Assembly (NCBI RefSeq): GCF_000424625.1
Contig: NZ_AUKG01000002.1
Span: forward strand, 868,001-932,000
Direction of reading: 5' to 3'
DNA: 64,000 nt
DNA from: Conexibacter woesei Iso977N
Lineage (GTDB): Bacteria; Actinomycetota; Thermoleophilia; Solirubrobacterales; Solirubrobacteraceae
The notes below the pieces were generated by a model. It was not told the DNA's origin, did no database searches, and saw nothing but the letters and a program-made list of their open reading frames with translations. Position numbers and translations under genes: made by a program. Below, in pieces: positions 62,849-64,000 of this stretch (position 1 is its first letter; the number at the start of each line of letters is the position of its first letter).

Positions 62849-63951
62849 TGGACGACGCCCGCGGTCATCTCAAGGTGTTCCTGGGCATGGCCGCGGGCGT
62901 CGGCAAGACCGTCCGCATGCTCGACGAGGGCCGCGTCGAGCTGGAGGCGGGACGCGACGTCGTGATCGGGCTCCTGGAGACCCACGGCCGCGAGCTGACC
63001 GAGGCGCGCGCCGCGGGGCTGGAGCGGCTGCCGCGGCGGCGCGTCACCTACCGCGGCACGACGTTCAACGATCTGGACCTCCCGGCGGTCCTGGCGCGCA
63101 GGCCGGAGCTGTGCCTGATCGACGAGCTCGCGCACACCAATGCGCCGGGGCTGGACCACGGCAAGCGCTATGAGGACGTCGAGACGATCCTGGCGGCGGG
63201 CATCGACGTGCTGTCGACCATGAACATCCAGCACCTGGAGTCGCTGAACGACACGGTCGCCGAGCTGTCGGGCGTCCGGGTGCGCGAGACGGTCCCCGAC
63301 AGCGTGCTGCGGCGGGCCGACGAGATCGTGCTGGTCGACGTCACGCCCGAGGCGCTGCTGGACCGGCTGCGCGCGGGCAAGATCTACCCGACGGCGCGGA
63401 TCGACGCGGCGCTGAGCAACTTCTTCAAGATCGAGAACCTCAACGCGCTGCGCGAGACCGCGCTGCGCCAGGTCGCCGAGAACGTCGAGGCGCGGCGCGT
63501 CGAGCCGCTCGACCAGGACGTCGCCCAGGCGGTGGGGGAGCGGCTGCTGGCGCTGATCGAGCCCTACCCGGGCGCGCAGCGGCTGGTCCGGCGCGCGTGG
63601 CGGTCGGCCCAGCGGCTGGGCGCGCCGCTGGACCTGCTGTGGGTCGCGCCGCCCGGCGACGCGGGGCCCGAGGGCGAGGAGGGCGCGTCGCTGCACGCGC
63701 TGCGCCAGCTCGCGTCGGTGCTCGGCGCGGTGCTGCTGGTCGAGGAGGGCGACGACGTCGCCGCGACGACCGCGCGCGTCGCGGCCGAGCGCGGCATCAC
63801 CTACATCCTGCTCGGGGCCTCACGGCCGCCGCGGGGGCTGGCGCGCCTGCGCGAGCCGCTCCCGACGCGGCTCGTGCGGCTGGTGCCGGGCGTCGACGTC
63901 CGCATCGTGGCGGACCGGACCCGCATGCGCGGGCGGAAGGGAGCGAGATGA
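62848..63951 (+). CDS. Short KdpD-like protein without kinase domain
   Basis: A 367-residue protein with only the N-terminal KdpD domain (Walker A GMAAGVGKT, LIDELAHTNAPG, STMNIQHLESLN) and a universal-stress-like domain up to residue 360; the membrane segments, HisKA and ATPase domains of full KdpD are absent. Short KdpD proteins are known in other bacteria and act as regulators with a separate kinase or on the pump itself. Start at ATG 62848 overlaps the kdpB stop; the stop overlaps the next gene. Confidence 0.9.
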   Translation: MDDARGHLKVFLGMAAGVGKTVRMLDEGRVELEAGRDVVIGLLETHGRELTEARAAGLERLPRRRVTYRGTTFNDLDLPAVLARRPELCLIDELAHTNAPGLDHGKRYEDVETILAAGIDVLSTMNIQHLESLNDTVAELSGVRVRETVPDSVLRRADEIVLVDVTPEALLDRLRAGKIYPTARIDAALSNFFKIENLNALRETALRQVAENVEARRVEPLDQDVAQAVGERLLALIEPYPGAQRLVRRAWRSAQRLGAPLDLLWVAPPGDAGPEGEEGASLHALRQLASVLGAVLLVEEGDDVAATTARVAAERGITYILLGASRPPRGLARLREPLPTRLVRLVPGVDVRIVADRTRMRGRKGAR

Positions 63952-64000
63952 TGATCTTGGTGCTGGTCCTCGTGGCCGCGGCGGCCGGCCTCGTGCTGGG
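63948..64000 (+). CDS. Start of a membrane-protein gene, cut by the window end
   Basis: ATG 63948 follows GGAAGGGAG and overlaps the KdpD stop. The visible residues MMILVLVLVAAAAGLVLG are a membrane helix or signal. A Kdp-linked transporter or sensor gene would fit, but too little is visible to name it. Confidence 0.6.
   Translation, partial: MMILVLVLVAAAAGLVL

Overview
The window is GC-rich actinobacterial-type chromosome. The gene mix (class E sortase, DUF6325 beside a SHOCT protein, kdp operon with a short KdpD, SBBP-repeat and M36 exoproteins, small hydrophobic ORFs) suggests a soil actinobacterium, perhaps Thermoleophilia/Solirubrobacterales. That placement is inference from gene content only. 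No rRNA, CRISPR array, integrase, transposase or insertion sequence was recognised. Five tRNA genes are present: Leu-CAA, Leu-UAG, Trp-CCA, Gly-UCC and Pro-GGG.

Region 1 (1-14.5 kb) is mostly core genome. It holds the 3' end of an aromatic amino acid hydroxylase, a PAS signalling protein, a TIR-domain protein beside tRNA-Leu, small membrane, SHOCT and DUF6325 proteins, an acetyltransferase, a histidine kinase divergent from a LuxR-type response regulator, a patatin-like lipase, a sortase substrate facing its likely class E sortase, a STAND-like ATPase regulator, and an SDR of the peroxisomal enoyl-CoA reductase type.

Region 2 (about 14.5-39.1 kb) starts just after tRNA-Pro and its terminator. 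It is visibly less GC-rich and reads as a defence or biological-conflict island. A plus-strand three-gene operon encodes a TPR-like/metallo-beta-lactamase protein, an LCAT-like alpha/beta hydrolase and a caspase-like/STAND-ATPase/WD40 protein. It meets tail to tail, with 4 bases between stop codons, a minus-strand seven-gene operon. That operon encodes a SAM methyltransferase, a C39-like papain-fold protein, a thymidylate-synthase-fold protein with an MtrA/DUF4346-like N-terminus, a ParB-like protein, two HAD phosphatases, and a 915-residue protein whose C-terminus repeats the ParB-like domain. I could not match this gene combination to a named system, and it is the best candidate here for an undescribed one. 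A complete type I restriction-modification system (hsdM, hsdS, hsdR) follows. The right edge has small ORFs and a decayed TIR-domain gene.

Region 3 (39.1-58.2 kb) returns to core-like, very GC-rich genes: an arrestin-like protein, MsrA, a zinc alcohol dehydrogenase, an RND/HlyD-type adaptor with a DUF5666 protein, two large secreted beta-propeller-like proteins, a LysR regulator divergent from acetoacetyl-CoA synthetase, an XdhC-like protein, and a MarR-MFS-hydrolase operon with a clear palindromic operator. A secreted M36 metalloprotease closes the region.

Region 4 (58.3-64 kb) is the high-affinity potassium pump operon in the order small ORF-kdpF-kdpA-kdpC-kdpB-short kdpD, followed by the start of another membrane-protein gene cut by the window edge.
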